This document shows positions 16,347 through 26,533 of a DNA stretch of 64,000 bases, one piece after another; position 1 is the stretch's first letter, and every line of letters starts with the position of its first letter. The translations under genes and the position numbers were made by a program. This stretch comes from JAHBNG01 sp039028975 (lineage in GTDB: Bacteria > Chloroflexota > Anaerolineae > Caldilineales > Caldilineaceae). The stretch spans positions 87,918-151,917 of the forward strand of contig JBCCHB010000013.1 of the NCBI GenBank assembly GCA_039028975.1, given 5' to 3'. The notes beneath the pieces are model-generated. The model had not been told where the DNA came from and searched no databases. It saw only the letters and a list, made by a program, of their open reading frames with translations.

Positions 16347-18803
16347 TTATTGAATGGCCATAAAGGGCAGGTGGATAGTAGACTGGGTGCATAAAATTTC
16401 GATAGGAATGCTAAATTGATTGTCCGGTGCATTCCCCGTGCGATCGTCTCCCAAAATTTGGAGCGTGGCCACCACTTGTGATTCATCCAAATTGGGTCTG
16501 TTCTCTGGCAGAATGGTCAGCTCAACCGAACCTGGAATCACATTTCTAGTAGTCGTAGCGACTATCCATGACGCCTCCGACGGCCATTGAATTGGCGGGC
16601 CATTTTGAATCGGTATCGGGACGGTTGTGCTACCAGACGATGAATCGTCCTCTCCCTGTTCAGTCTCCTCTCCGGTGACATTACCAAGGACAATTTCAGC
16701 AGAGAAGGCAATCGTCGGTGTCCCATCGATCTGAATTGTTGTGTTATAGGTTTCGCTTTGAGTGGTATCTTGACAAGAATTGTCAATAAATGTCACCTGT
16801 TGTGGCTCAATCCCCACTAGCGCAGGCAAAATGGTGACGGTGAAGGTTCGGGTCAGCGGTGAATTTTCCACACTGGCCACGTTAGATATCACTTCCACGT
16901 CAAACTGATATGTCCCAGGTAGCTCAGATGTGGCGTCGATGGTTGCAGGGACAGAGAAGTTGGTCTCATCGGCGCTGGATCCGTTAAGGATTAGCCAGCT
17001 TGGCCTTCTGGGAATGTTGAGCGTTGCCACAACTGATTCGCTTAGCGCTGTTCTGATTTCGAAGGTGGTTGTCCCAGTGGTTCCGGCTCTGATATCGGTA
17101 TTGAGATTGGTCGCGTCAACAAAGAGTTCGATCCCGTCCACATAGCTGTTTCTATCCAAATTGGCACTTTTCATTTGCCGACCGGCTCCATCGACGAAAT
17201 CTTGACGCCAAAAGTTGGGCGGATTGGCTGCCGGGGCTGGGAAGGTAACATTGTTTTGATACCGATAAATTCGGATGGCGCCCGGCTGCATAATGGCAAT
17301 CTCTTCCAGACCATCCCCATCAAAATCACCCGAATCGCCCGCGCTCCACTCGTTATTCAGCCGTAGATCAGCAAGGCTTGGGGATGAGCCAGCTCGCAGG
17401 GTACGCTTGGGATGGGTCGTATACTGGTCCTCATCTGGGTCCTCCCCCGTAATGACATCAGTACCCCGGTTCACCATCCAAAACCATGTGGGCGGGTTGG
17501 TGTTGATAACGGGTAGGTCAATAAAATCGTTTGGATTGGCTGTTCCCTTATTGGCCACCCGTAAGGCATAGGAACGCAAGAAGACAGCTTCTTTCTCGCC
17601 TGTGTTGTTCATATCAGCCAAAAAAACAAAGGATGGAGCTGGATCAAAGTAGAGTGAGTCCACATCGTCAGGACAGGTGGTAGGTAAGTGAGGTTCATCG
17701 GGACAACCATCATCCTCATCGACGATGTTGTTGCTGCTTGTGCTGTACTCAAAGAACCAGGCCGTTGGCGTCAGATGGGACGTATCGGGCAACGTATCAC
17801 AACACTCAATCTTACGAGTGACGACAATCTCGATCCGATCATCATCATCGATATTGCCAATGGCTGCCCGTTTCCAACTGACGAAGCTGTTGTCGCGCCA
17901 AAAGAAGGGCGTATTGGTGGGCAAAGCGCTCAATTGGAACATAGCAATCATGCTCTCATGTTCGTCCGGAATATAGAGGCTGTCGATGAGAACGATCTCG
18001 TCTGGCCCTACATTGTCCATCTGGCCAATGGCCACAGAGGTCCAGAGACGGTTGAATTGAAAGCGTGTTTGGCCAAGTGGCCCCACTGGCAATTCAGTAA
18101 CCAAGCTGTTGGTCTGTGCGATACTATCGGTCAGTTTGAGAATTACAATTTCGGATAGGCCATTACCAATATCATATCCCAAGAGAATCTCATCTGCTGC
18201 GGAACTCTCATCCAAGTTCCCAGCTGCCAGAATAAGAGGCGTAAATCCCACGGCTCGTTCATGCATGAGCTGCCAGGGGATTCCGTTGATGCTACGTCCC
18301 GTAGGAACAGAGGTGCCTGGACTAACAACCGGATCATAGACGACGAGCCGCCCTAAAGCCCCAACTCCTTTCATTCCGGCCACCTCTATGTCTCCATCCC
18401 CATTAAAGTCTCCCGTGGCCAAGTGAGTAAATCCGCTTTCGTTGCTAAACCAGTCGATGGGAGAGGGACTTGTCTGGGTAGTATCCAGGATTCGGATGAT
18501 GCCTTGCCCATCAAGATAGAGAATTTCATCATCATAATTGATTACCGATTCGACACTATCATCAGCCAGAGCCATATCGCCGCTGTTCTCAATGTCAGCC
18601 TCATTGGTAGCCCCTGCGGTGGAACTTTCTGTCATAAACGTCCCTGTATCGTTACCATCATGACTTCCTTGTTGGAGACTTTCTTGCTGAGTACTCTCTT
18701 GTTGGGCATAGGCTCCCTGTGCGGGAAGAAAAGGTAAAAGAAGCAAAAATAAAGAAAGAAGGCAACAGGCAACGAGATGGATTTTTCTGAATAGGAGAGG
18801 CAT
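16347..18803 (-). CDS. Secreted FG-GAP/VCBS-repeat protein
   Basis: 818 residues from MPLLFRKIHL, a signal peptide with a strong leucine core and cleavage after GAYA. The central part has FG-GAP/VCBS-type repeats (THLATGDFNGDGDIEVAG, AIGNIDDDDRIEIVVT, GDSGDFDGDGLEEIAIM), which build integrin-like beta-propellers and bind calcium. The C-terminal third has Ig/cadherin-like sequence (LPGTYQFDVEVISN, TRTFTVTIL) and the chain ends STIHLPFMAIQ, a variant of the LP-x-V tail. The open frame extends 91 residues upstream to 19076, but that part is not signal-like and I exclude it. It lies between the two DUF4185-like genes. Confidence 0.82.
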   Translation of the reverse strand: MPLLFRKIHLVACCLLSLFLLLLPFLPAQGAYAQQESTQQESLQQGSHDGNDTGTFMTESSTAGATNEADIENSGDMALADDSVESVINYDDEILYLDGQGIIRILDTTQTSPSPIDWFSNESGFTHLATGDFNGDGDIEVAGMKGVGALGRLVVYDPVVSPGTSVPTGRSINGIPWQLMHERAVGFTPLILAAGNLDESSAADEILLGYDIGNGLSEIVILKLTDSIAQTNSLVTELPVGPLGQTRFQFNRLWTSVAIGQMDNVGPDEIVLIDSLYIPDEHESMIAMFQLSALPTNTPFFWRDNSFVSWKRAAIGNIDDDDRIEIVVTRKIECCDTLPDTSHLTPTAWFFEYSTSSNNIVDEDDGCPDEPHLPTTCPDDVDSLYFDPAPSFVFLADMNNTGEKEAVFLRSYALRVANKGTANPNDFIDLPVINTNPPTWFWMVNRGTDVITGEDPDEDQYTTHPKRTLRAGSSPSLADLRLNNEWSAGDSGDFDGDGLEEIAIMQPGAIRIYRYQNNVTFPAPAANPPNFWRQDFVDGAGRQMKSANLDRNSYVDGIELFVDATNLNTDIRAGTTGTTTFEIRTALSESVVATLNIPRRPSWLILNGSSADETNFSVPATIDATSELPGTYQFDVEVISNVASVENSPLTRTFTVTILPALVGIEPQQVTFIDNSCQDTTQSETYNTTIQIDGTPTIAFSAEIVLGNVTGEETEQGEDDSSSGSTTVPIPIQNGPPIQWPSEASWIVATTTRNVIPGSVELTILPENRPNLDESQVVATLQILGDDRTGNAPDNQFSIPIEILCTQSTIHLPFMAIQ

Positions 18804-19320
18804 CTTATAGGCCACGATGCCTGCTCCGAGCCCATGAGCTTGTTCACGGTATCGCTCGTTGGGGCAGCAGTGTTTCTGAGTGCCTAGAACGGCATGTCCA
18901 TGGAATAAGCGACTTCCAACCAAACGGCGATGTAAATTGATCTGTTCATCATAACCAGCCTGAATCGAGGGCATCGACTTGGTACTTATTTGCACAAGAT
19001 ATCGAGATATGATACCGTATGCCCACTGTAAAGAAGCGTCTAGTTCTCGTATGAAGACCGTCAGATTCATGGTCACAATCCCATTCTATTGCATCAGTTG
19101 AACGCAATCCACGATAAACACATTTCCACTTACTCCCATACTACTACAATGTTTTCAATATGGTCGAATTGGATTGGATTAACCATACCAAGGTCAGGTA
19201 CTGCGAGTCTTCTAGACAAAAAGCCAACGTAATCATTTGCCCTCCCTCCCCCCTCGGAGGGGAAAGAATATCTTCGACCAGAGAATGAATTCTCAAACGA
19301 GGTTTGGCACTTAAGTGCGA

Positions 19321-19401
19321 CACTACACTGCGGTTGAGGTGAAAACTGTACGTTTCCACAACGTTACAAGCGAAACAAACGTACGATTTTCAAACGTAGC
19401 A
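19321..19401 (+). repeat. Palindromic element A
   Basis: Arms GAAAACTGTACGTTT (19341-19355) and AAACGTACGATTTTC (19377-19391) pair with two mismatches. The outer left edge ACTGCGGTTG is shared with elements B, C and, reversed, D. This is one of two palindromes in the 735-bp intergenic stretch 18804-19538, which separates divergent secreted-protein genes and holds no gene I can recognise. Confidence 0.75.
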
Positions 19402-19412
19402 CGGGCCGCACA

Positions 19413-19527
19413 TATAGAGATGACCAGAAAAAGCTCATATCCGTCTTCACGGGTATGCCCTTCTCGGAAATTCTCAGAGTAGATTGCTCAAGAGTCGGGA
19501 CAAGGCTTTTCTGGCAAAGCATAATAG
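19413..19527 (-). repeat. Palindromic element G (F/G/H subfamily)
   Basis: Left arm TATAGAGATGACCAGAAAAA pairs with the right arm ending GCTTTTCTGGCAAAGCATAATA. Read in reverse, its arm and loop (GAAAAGCCTTGTCCCGAC, then CAATCTAC and TTTCCGAG) match element F at 54614. It ends 12 bp before the ATG of the gene at 19539 and therefore covers its 5' leader. Confidence 0.75.
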
Positions 19528-19538
19528 GTGATGGAAGG

Positions 19539-21833
19539 ATGTATAGAAAAAAACGACTTTCTATAATTACAACGATTAGTTGCTTGGCTGTCACGCTTTT
19601 GGCTATCTGGCAAGCCACCCATAACGTTCCGGTGCCGGTCTCGGCGGGTGTCTCTGAAGGCGTCTCTATAGGCGTTATTGAAGGTGCCTCGGAAGGAGTT
19701 TCCCCGCAGCTTTCAGACTTTCCTCATAGTCCCATTGTCAATGCCATTGTGTGGGATCCCCCAGAGGCGGTTAGACGAATTGCCCCAGGTAGTGATAATT
19801 TCACCATGGCTTGGGCTGATGATGGAGACCTATATACAGCCTTTGGGGATGGTTGGGGATTTGAGCCAAGACGAGATGAAAAGTTAAGCTTGGGGTTTGG
19901 CAAAATCACTGGTTCCCCTACCGATTTTCAGGGAGAAAATATCATTTCCCGCGATGAGATCGAAGGGCAAGGGCATCTGACAGAAAAATCCAGCGGTATG
20001 ATTATGGTCGACGGCATTCTCTATCTTTGGCTACGCAACGTGGTTAAGCCAGAAGAGAGTCGCTTTGGTGAAGGGTGTTCGATTCTCTGGTCAGATGACT
20101 ATGCACAAACATGGCATGATGTGGATTGGAATATTAGCTTGCTAGGCTTCTGTACCTTTATTGACTATGGCCAGAATAATGAACACGCCCGGGATAACTA
20201 TGTCTATTCGGTCTCTCATAACCATCCGAGTGCCTACCGCAGTTCGCGAGATTTTATCCTCATGCGCGTACCCAAGGACCGGATTCTGGAATATGGAGCT
20301 ATCGAGGTCTTTGATGGGATGTCGGATAATGGTGAGCCACGTTGGGCAACGGATATCGGCAAGCGAGATTCAATTTTTTATCGGGAAGATGGCTATGCCC
20401 GTCGCTCGTCTATGGTCTATAACCCAGCCTTGAATCGTTATTTCTGGTGGCAGGGCTACAACAACGCAGATGACATACGCTATGAGGGTGGTTTTGGTAT
20501 ATACGATGCGCCAGAACCATGGGGACCTTGGACTGAGATCTATTCGGTGGAACGGTGGGATATGGGGCCTGGTGATTTGGGCGCCTTTCCCTCTAAGTGG
20601 ATTAGCGAAGATGGAATAACCATGTATCTGGTCTTCTCTGGCGAAGATTCCTTTTCTGTGCGCAAGGCGACATTGTTGCTCAACGTAACTCTGACGCCCA
20701 CAAACACACCAACCCAAACACCTACGCCAACGCCCACCCATACATCCACCCATACACCCACCAATACCAGTACGGTAACACCGACCAATACGGCAACACC
20801 CACCTCCACATCCACACCCACACCATCACTTACGCCAACCAGCACGCCTGTGCCTCTCGATCCGTCTGCTACGATAGCTCCATCGACGGCTACCTTTACG
20901 CCGACGAGTACGCCTACACCTGAATTCTATTTTGATACAGAGAACGATGGCGTTGGTGACGTGTTTGAAGATCGGAATGAAGATGGGAACCTCGATAACG
21001 ATGATACTGATGGCGATGGTACGCCAGACTATCGGGATCTGGACGACGATGGGGATGGCGTTCCGACGATAAGAGAGATAAGCACCAGTGGAACGGCTAG
21101 CCGCTTCCGCGATACGGATAACGACACCATTCCCGATTATCTGGACCCGGATGATGATGGCGATGGTACGCCCACTTTGGCTGAAGGAACAGGTGATGCC
21201 AATGGGAATAATATTCCCGATTATCTAGATACGGAGGTCACAGCTATTCTATTTTTGCCTATGGTTTCCAAAGATAACGAAACGCCTACGCCAACTGCTA
21301 CGGCTACGGCGACACCGATACTCACGACCATCACCCTCAATGTGGGAAGTCGCTCTGATGATGCCGAAGAGTCAGCCGATGGGGATGTGATTGTCGAAAG
21401 TGGTGATTTGGAGATGGGTGTAGGCATTGTAGGGATCCGCTATCCTAACGTACCATTAGCAGCCAACACAGTTATTCGCAACGCCTATATCATCTTTGAA
21501 CCAGACCAGGATGATCTGGTCCCGACGACGCTCTATTTCTACGGCCAAAATACAGACAATGCCGATAGTTTTAGACTCAACAAGTATGACTTGCGGATCC
21601 GTCCTCGTACGGTGGCCAATGTAATGTGGCCCGACCTACCTCCTTGGGTCAAAAATGGCCCGGCTCAGCAGACGCCAAACTTAGCCTCTGTTATGCAAGA
21701 AGTGATCAATCGGCCAGGTTGGCAGAGTGGACACGCATTTGTCTTCCTCATTGTGGGCGAGGGGCTGCGTCAAGCCGAATCGATTCACGACCGTTCCGAT
21801 GGACCTGTTCTGATTGTGGAGTATGAACAGTAA
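19539..21833 (+). CDS. Secreted DUF4185-like protein with TP linker, type-3 repeats and extra C-terminal domain
   Basis: 764 residues from MYRKKRLSIITTISCLAVTL (signal or anchor segment). The DUF4185-like part (NFTMAWADDGDLYTAFGDGW, GMIMVDGILYLWLRNV, VYNPALNRYFWWQGYNN, WISEDGITMYLVFSGED) is clearly paralogous to the 14282 protein. It is followed by a TPT linker, DxDxDG repeats and an internal AILFLPMVSKD. After a second T-rich linker comes a ~165-residue beta domain (VGSRSDDAEES, VIRNAYIIFEPDQ, RPGWQSGHAFVFLIVG) that resembles DNRLRE-type surface domains. The LPMV motif, terminal elsewhere, is internal here, as if the last domain had been added behind it. The upstream in-frame ATG at 19455 lies inside palindrome G and is rejected. 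Confidence 0.8.
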   Translation: MYRKKRLSIITTISCLAVTLLAIWQATHNVPVPVSAGVSEGVSIGVIEGASEGVSPQLSDFPHSPIVNAIVWDPPEAVRRIAPGSDNFTMAWADDGDLYTAFGDGWGFEPRRDEKLSLGFGKITGSPTDFQGENIISRDEIEGQGHLTEKSSGMIMVDGILYLWLRNVVKPEESRFGEGCSILWSDDYAQTWHDVDWNISLLGFCTFIDYGQNNEHARDNYVYSVSHNHPSAYRSSRDFILMRVPKDRILEYGAIEVFDGMSDNGEPRWATDIGKRDSIFYREDGYARRSSMVYNPALNRYFWWQGYNNADDIRYEGGFGIYDAPEPWGPWTEIYSVERWDMGPGDLGAFPSKWISEDGITMYLVFSGEDSFSVRKATLLLNVTLTPTNTPTQTPTPTPTHTSTHTPTNTSTVTPTNTATPTSTSTPTPSLTPTSTPVPLDPSATIAPSTATFTPTSTPTPEFYFDTENDGVGDVFEDRNEDGNLDNDDTDGDGTPDYRDLDDDGDGVPTIREISTSGTASRFRDTDNDTIPDYLDPDDDGDGTPTLAEGTGDANGNNIPDYLDTEVTAILFLPMVSKDNETPTPTATATATPILTTITLNVGSRSDDAEESADGDVIVESGDLEMGVGIVGIRYPNVPLAANTVIRNAYIIFEPDQDDLVPTTLYFYGQNTDNADSFRLNKYDLRIRPRTVANVMWPDLPPWVKNGPAQQTPNLASVMQEVINRPGWQSGHAFVFLIVGEGLRQAESIHDRSDGPVLIVEYEQ

Positions 21834-21954
21834 GGAATGAGCATTAAATAAGTTGGGCATGTCATCTCGAAGGATTGAGAGATCTTATGCACAAGTTATT
21901 TAATTCCGATTCCTAAGTGAAATCAGATCGGTGTTAAGAGAAGGCGTTTCCAAA

Positions 21955-21985
21955 GACTTGACAGGTTTTCAAAACCTGTCAAGTC
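21955..21985. repeat. Perfect 15-bp palindrome
   Basis: GACTTGACAGGTTTT, one C, then the exact complement. It lies between the secreted gene ending at 21833 and the GT-C gene at 22041. It could act as a hairpin terminator for the former, but it lacks a T-run after the stem and resembles dispersed palindromic repeats. Confidence 0.75.
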
Positions 21986-22040
21986 TGAGTGTTGGAAAAA
22001 CAATGCTTGGATATCTATAGCGAACAGCTACCAGAAACCC

Positions 22041-23858
22041 ATGAGAATTAAGGACTATGCCTGTCCGTCTATCCTGCTGCTTATCTTGGGAATCTGCCTC
22101 ACCAGAATGGGCTATTTGGCCACAACCCTCCATCAATATCAGATGGATATGGATGAGGCTATCCACGCTATCCACGGTCTTGATGTGGCAATTGCTCTCA
22201 AGCAGGGATCCTTCTCCTTGTTATGGGAGCAGATTGTCAAGCCCCACTGGTATCCTCCTGCTCATGGCTTGATGCTGGGATTCTGGGACCTGATCTTTGG
22301 GGCAGGTGTCAGCTCAGCTCGCTTATACAGCACCTTTTGGCTGCTGATTTCATTGGTCCTTATTTGGCAAAGCACTAAAGTGCTTTACCCAAAAAGTCTT
22401 TATCCCAGCCGACTTACCCCTACGCTATCTTCGTGTATCCTACTTTTACCTTCTATGTTTCTGGTAGCCGATCTGCTGCATATTCTGTATGGAGCCATGT
22501 CCATGCTGGAGATGGTAATCCTGGCCCTTACCTTGGCCACTCTGTTGGCTTTTGTTCGGGCGGAACAGCAGGTTGATTTGAGGAAAGATGATGTGGGCCA
22601 GCCCAAGGTAAATCGGGCTAGCAGCTGGTACTATCTACTTGCTGGTATTTTGGCCATGCTCTGTTTTTTTGTGAAATATAGCAGTGGGATTCTGATCTTG
22701 GGAACCTTATTTCTCAGCGTCCTGATATCCATGGGCGAACGACAGTGGCGGCAAGGCATTGACGCTTCTACGTTTGAGGCAGAGGCAGAAGAGAATGAAC
22801 ATCGCAATCGGCACAATCCAAATGTATTGATTCACTATGTGATTGCTCTAGTACCTGCGGCATTGTTTGGTCTGATCACCCTGATTGGTTGGTTATTCGG
22901 GTTGCAGCAGCTAGAGTGGCTGCTTGTTTATGCTGGTGCTCAGCCGGAAAAGTTCCAGATGTGGGAGATGGCCAATCTTCTCTACTACCCGATTCAGCTT
23001 GTAAGTGATCCCGTAAATGGGATTGCGCTCCTCCTTGCACTGCTTTCTTTACCGATACACCTTAGGCACTATGAACGCCGTCGTTTGATCATGCCCTGCC
23101 TTATTTTCTTTGGCTTGGGGCTGATGATGTTAACGGCAACGTTGCAAAACAATCTGCGCTTTGGCATGATCCTCTTTCCGCCGATTTGGTTGTTGGCACC
23201 TGGGATTGTGATGAGCGGCATCTTAGGAGAACACAGAGAAGGGCGCAGCGACAGAAGCAGAGAAAAGCAAACCACTGCACCAGTTGATTCCATCATGTCT
23301 GTGCGAAATATCGTTGTTGCCAGCATTCTGCTCGTCCCATTGATTGGCGTAGTCCGTACTCAGGTACAGTTGCCACAACGCCTGATTCAAGAGTACGAGA
23401 ATGTAGGCACAGATGTGCATGCGGCCTATGACTTTATTGCTACTACGCTCGATTTGTATGCATTTAGCCAACCCACCCTTAATCTGTCCACTGAATTCGC
23501 CTCATCAATACCTCAGATTACCTTAATCGGTCGCCAGGATCAGTGGAATGGTCGGGCCTTACGCTTTTATCTGGAGAGTCGTTGTCTAGAGCAGGGCTTC
23601 TTCTGTCCCATGGATCTGGTCGACGACAAAGATATTCGGGAAGGCTGGCCCCGCCGAGAATTTAGCGATGAGGAGAAAGCGAAGCGATATGCGGATCGGT
23701 TCGAAAGTAGTGAGTATCTTATCCTAATCGGCAAGCCACTAGAACGTCCAGAACTATGGCAGACGCTTGGTCGCGCACCGTACACATTTCTCCGAGATGG
23801 GAAAGAGCCAGCCCCTGTAGAGGTCGTCGTTGTTCAACGTAAAGCGGCAACGCCATGA
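22041..23858 (+). CDS. GT-C (GT39-like) integral membrane glycosyltransferase
   Basis: 605 residues with about ten transmembrane segments. The first extracytoplasmic loop holds YQMDMDEAIHAIHG, the D-x-D/E-type motif expected for the catalytic acid of polyprenyl-phosphate-sugar-using GT-C enzymes, followed by KPHWYPPAHG. The C-terminal ~170 residues are soluble and extracytoplasmic. It should transfer a sugar from a lipid carrier to an envelope acceptor on the outer face. Its stop overlaps the next start by 4 bp (ATGA), so translation is coupled to the gene at 23855. No clear ribosome site before the ATG. Confidence 0.8.
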   Translation: MRIKDYACPSILLLILGICLTRMGYLATTLHQYQMDMDEAIHAIHGLDVAIALKQGSFSLLWEQIVKPHWYPPAHGLMLGFWDLIFGAGVSSARLYSTFWLLISLVLIWQSTKVLYPKSLYPSRLTPTLSSCILLLPSMFLVADLLHILYGAMSMLEMVILALTLATLLAFVRAEQQVDLRKDDVGQPKVNRASSWYYLLAGILAMLCFFVKYSSGILILGTLFLSVLISMGERQWRQGIDASTFEAEAEENEHRNRHNPNVLIHYVIALVPAALFGLITLIGWLFGLQQLEWLLVYAGAQPEKFQMWEMANLLYYPIQLVSDPVNGIALLLALLSLPIHLRHYERRRLIMPCLIFFGLGLMMLTATLQNNLRFGMILFPPIWLLAPGIVMSGILGEHREGRSDRSREKQTTAPVDSIMSVRNIVVASILLVPLIGVVRTQVQLPQRLIQEYENVGTDVHAAYDFIATTLDLYAFSQPTLNLSTEFASSIPQITLIGRQDQWNGRALRFYLESRCLEQGFFCPMDLVDDKDIREGWPRREFSDEEKAKRYADRFESSEYLILIGKPLERPELWQTLGRAPYTFLRDGKEPAPVEVVVVQRKAATP

Positions 23859-26533
23859 AACGACTTGTTCGCCTCGCATTTCCTGTTTTTGTTCCCCTGG
23901 GATTCTTTGGCCTCCTTGCCGTGGTCATCACTTGGCCCCTGGTGCTCAACTTTGACACCATGATTCCTGTCGGCACCGGTGGGGATGCGTGGGTGCATCA
24001 ATGGACCTTTTGGTGGTTAAAGAAGGCCATCTTAGAAGGTGAAAATCTTCTCTACACCCATCTCCTCTTCTACCCTGACGGCGTCTCGCTGACCTCTCAC
24101 AACGTAGCCTGGTTAAATTTTGCCCTCTGGTTCCCACTCCAAGCTCTGTGGGGCAATACAATCGCCTATGGGCTGATGTTTCTGATCATCTTTACCCTTA
24201 ATGGCTGCAGTGGGTATTGGTTAGCGCAGAAATTGACTGGTTCCTTCTCGGCAGCGCTTGTGGCCGGAGTTATCTATGAGACGTGGCCCTACCTAACCTC
24301 TCAGCAGGGGCATCCCAATATGCCCATCATCATGTGGATGCCATTGGCTCTGCTCTTTCTGCTGCGTACCTTTGAGGAGAGGCGGGTGCGCGATGCACTC
24401 TTAACGGGTCTGTTTATCGCCTTAACAGGGATAGGACGATGGCAGCTTCTGATTCTTTTTGGCCTGGGCTTTGGTCTCTTCTTTCTCTACTACTTCGTTT
24501 CAAACAAAGGGTATCGAACCCGACAGATGTTGCTTTTGTATGGTTTGATCGGACTGGTGGCCATTCTGATCATGGCTCCTTTGGGCTGGCCCATGTTAGA
24601 AGCCCAACTTACCCGGGACAACCCCGAAGAGATCTTTGTCAAGGAGTATTTTCAAGGCAGTGATCTGTTGGCTTACGTGATCCCCAATAGCCACATCACC
24701 CTATGGCGCTGGCTGGTTTTTCAATTGCCCCAATCTCTTCAGTTTCACTTTGACCGCGTGGATTTTATCGGGCACGTGACCCTCTTTCTGGCTGGAGCTG
24801 GAATTTGGCTGCGCTGGGCCAAGGCTCGACCGTGGGTGTTGTTAGGGGGCTTCTACTTTATCTTTGCACTGGGAACCGATTTTCGCTTTGGCAACGCCAT
24901 CTATAGCTGGGTTCCCATGCCTTACCGTTGGATCGAAGATCTCTCCATCATTCGGGTCATTCGCTATCCCCACCGCTTCAATACCTTTATGTCTTTACCG
25001 GTGGCCATCTTGGCGGCTTATGGCGTCCTTGGCTTATGGGAGCACTGGTCCTTCAGGCTTCTCTCTTCCGCCACTCAGAGCCTCTGGGTGGGGCTACTTA
25101 TTCTCTTAATTGTGGGCGAGCATTGGATGTTTCCCTACCGGATGAGCACCATTGATGTCCCAACTTGGTATCAGCAACTCGCCCAGAGTCCCGATAAGTT
25201 TGGGTTGTTGGGGTTGCCTTTGGATCACCGAGGACGGGATAAAGATTACATGCGCTTCCAGATGACCCATGGGAAACCGCTGGCCCAAGGACACATCTCC
25301 AGACCTACTAGTGATGCCTATGCACTCTTGCAAAGCACGCCCTTTCTGGCTTTGTTGCAAGAAAAGAGCCAACTCAATCCCCATTTAGGAGACATTACCC
25401 ATCAACTTCGCCCACTAGCAGAGGCCAACGTTGGCTACATTATCCTCCACAAAGAGTATGCCACCGAGAAAGAGATGCGAGAATGGCGAGAATGGCTTCT
25501 CTACCGCCCCAGATATGAAGATGAGCAAGTTGTTGTCTACTCAACCACTCCGCGCCACGGTGAAGATTACGAGCTACCGACGCCGATTACGACTGAGATT
25601 GGTCTAATCCGCGCGGATTCTAATCTAGACGCGCTGGAAGGACGCACCACCCAAGGCGGCACCCTTCAAGTTACGGCAGAATGGGGAACAGTGGCTGAAC
25701 CAGAGCAGGATCTGCATGTTTGCCTATACATAGCTGATGCCCCTCCCCACGGTACAGATCCTGCTGACGTGAATGCTTCTGAACCAAACGCCTCTGATGC
25801 AAACGCCCCTGATACAAAGAGCGAGAATAAGGGGGTAGCCGAGCGCCCCTGCTTTGTGCTGGGGACAGAATGGCCTGCTAGCGAATGGTCAGCCAATGAG
25901 CTGGTTCGTGATCAGTACAACCACCAGATGAGTCCATTTATACCACCGGGAGCCTATACACTGTCCATGGGATTGGAAGAGCGCAATCGTCGCGTTGGGG
26001 TGCCCATACATCTGGGTTCTTTTGAAATCGAAGCCTTGCCGCGCGTAATGGAGGCACCGAGTGTCTCCTTTCCGCTTCAAGCCTCTTGGGGGAGTCGCCT
26101 GAGATTGATTGGGTATGATCTAGCGATTCTGGAGCCAACGAAGGCTGATAAGAATGAGAATGAGGAGCACGGGAGTGAGATCCAGCTCACACTGATTTGG
26201 CAAGCCACCCAACGAATGGACCACTCGTATAAGTTCTTTGTTCACATCTTTGAAGCCGATGGGTCTGATGGAAACGGGGAAAAGATCGCCCAACATGACG
26301 GTGTTCCCCGCAACTGGAGCTACCCAACCACATGGTGGGAAGAGGGTGAGTATGTGGTCGACACCATCCACTTGAAGCTAGGTGGGGAGAACCCAGGTGG
26401 GTTGAATAGTGGACAAAAGCTCGAACTTCACATTGGCATCTATGATGAAGCGACAGGGGAACGGCTGCCAGGGTATTCTGCCCAAAATCAACCGCTAGCT
26501 GAGGATGTTCTGCGTATCGGAGTCACCGAATGA
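23855..26533 (+). CDS. Large GT-C-fold membrane protein with C-terminal beta domain
   Basis: 892 residues. About ten membrane helices in residues 1-430 with the acidic loop GGDAWVHQWTFWWLK and LLFYPDGVSL early on, the pattern of large Chloroflexota GT-C proteins. The C-terminal half is outside the membrane and includes a beta-sandwich-like unit: IQLTLIWQATQRMDHSYKFF, VHIF, AQHDGVPRNWSYPTTWWEEG, LHIGIYDEATGERL. A low-complexity insert of repeated N-A-S/D-A-P words sits near residues 635-655. It overlaps both neighbours by 4 bp and is a paralogue of the next gene. Acceptor and donor unknown. Confidence 0.75.
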   Translation: MKRLVRLAFPVFVPLGFFGLLAVVITWPLVLNFDTMIPVGTGGDAWVHQWTFWWLKKAILEGENLLYTHLLFYPDGVSLTSHNVAWLNFALWFPLQALWGNTIAYGLMFLIIFTLNGCSGYWLAQKLTGSFSAALVAGVIYETWPYLTSQQGHPNMPIIMWMPLALLFLLRTFEERRVRDALLTGLFIALTGIGRWQLLILFGLGFGLFFLYYFVSNKGYRTRQMLLLYGLIGLVAILIMAPLGWPMLEAQLTRDNPEEIFVKEYFQGSDLLAYVIPNSHITLWRWLVFQLPQSLQFHFDRVDFIGHVTLFLAGAGIWLRWAKARPWVLLGGFYFIFALGTDFRFGNAIYSWVPMPYRWIEDLSIIRVIRYPHRFNTFMSLPVAILAAYGVLGLWEHWSFRLLSSATQSLWVGLLILLIVGEHWMFPYRMSTIDVPTWYQQLAQSPDKFGLLGLPLDHRGRDKDYMRFQMTHGKPLAQGHISRPTSDAYALLQSTPFLALLQEKSQLNPHLGDITHQLRPLAEANVGYIILHKEYATEKEMREWREWLLYRPRYEDEQVVVYSTTPRHGEDYELPTPITTEIGLIRADSNLDALEGRTTQGGTLQVTAEWGTVAEPEQDLHVCLYIADAPPHGTDPADVNASEPNASDANAPDTKSENKGVAERPCFVLGTEWPASEWSANELVRDQYNHQMSPFIPPGAYTLSMGLEERNRRVGVPIHLGSFEIEALPRVMEAPSVSFPLQASWGSRLRLIGYDLAILEPTKADKNENEEHGSEIQLTLIWQATQRMDHSYKFFVHIFEADGSDGNGEKIAQHDGVPRNWSYPTTWWEEGEYVVDTIHLKLGGENPGGLNSGQKLELHIGIYDEATGERLPGYSAQNQPLAEDVLRIGVTE

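Noticed and set aside
18804..19000. Riboswitch in the leader of the FG-GAP gene
   Set aside because: I looked for c-di-GMP and cobalamin core motifs and found none.
18804..19076. N-terminal extension of the FG-GAP protein (91 residues)
   Set aside because: Not signal-like, Cys- and His-rich without motif, and the signal peptide starts cleanly at 18803.
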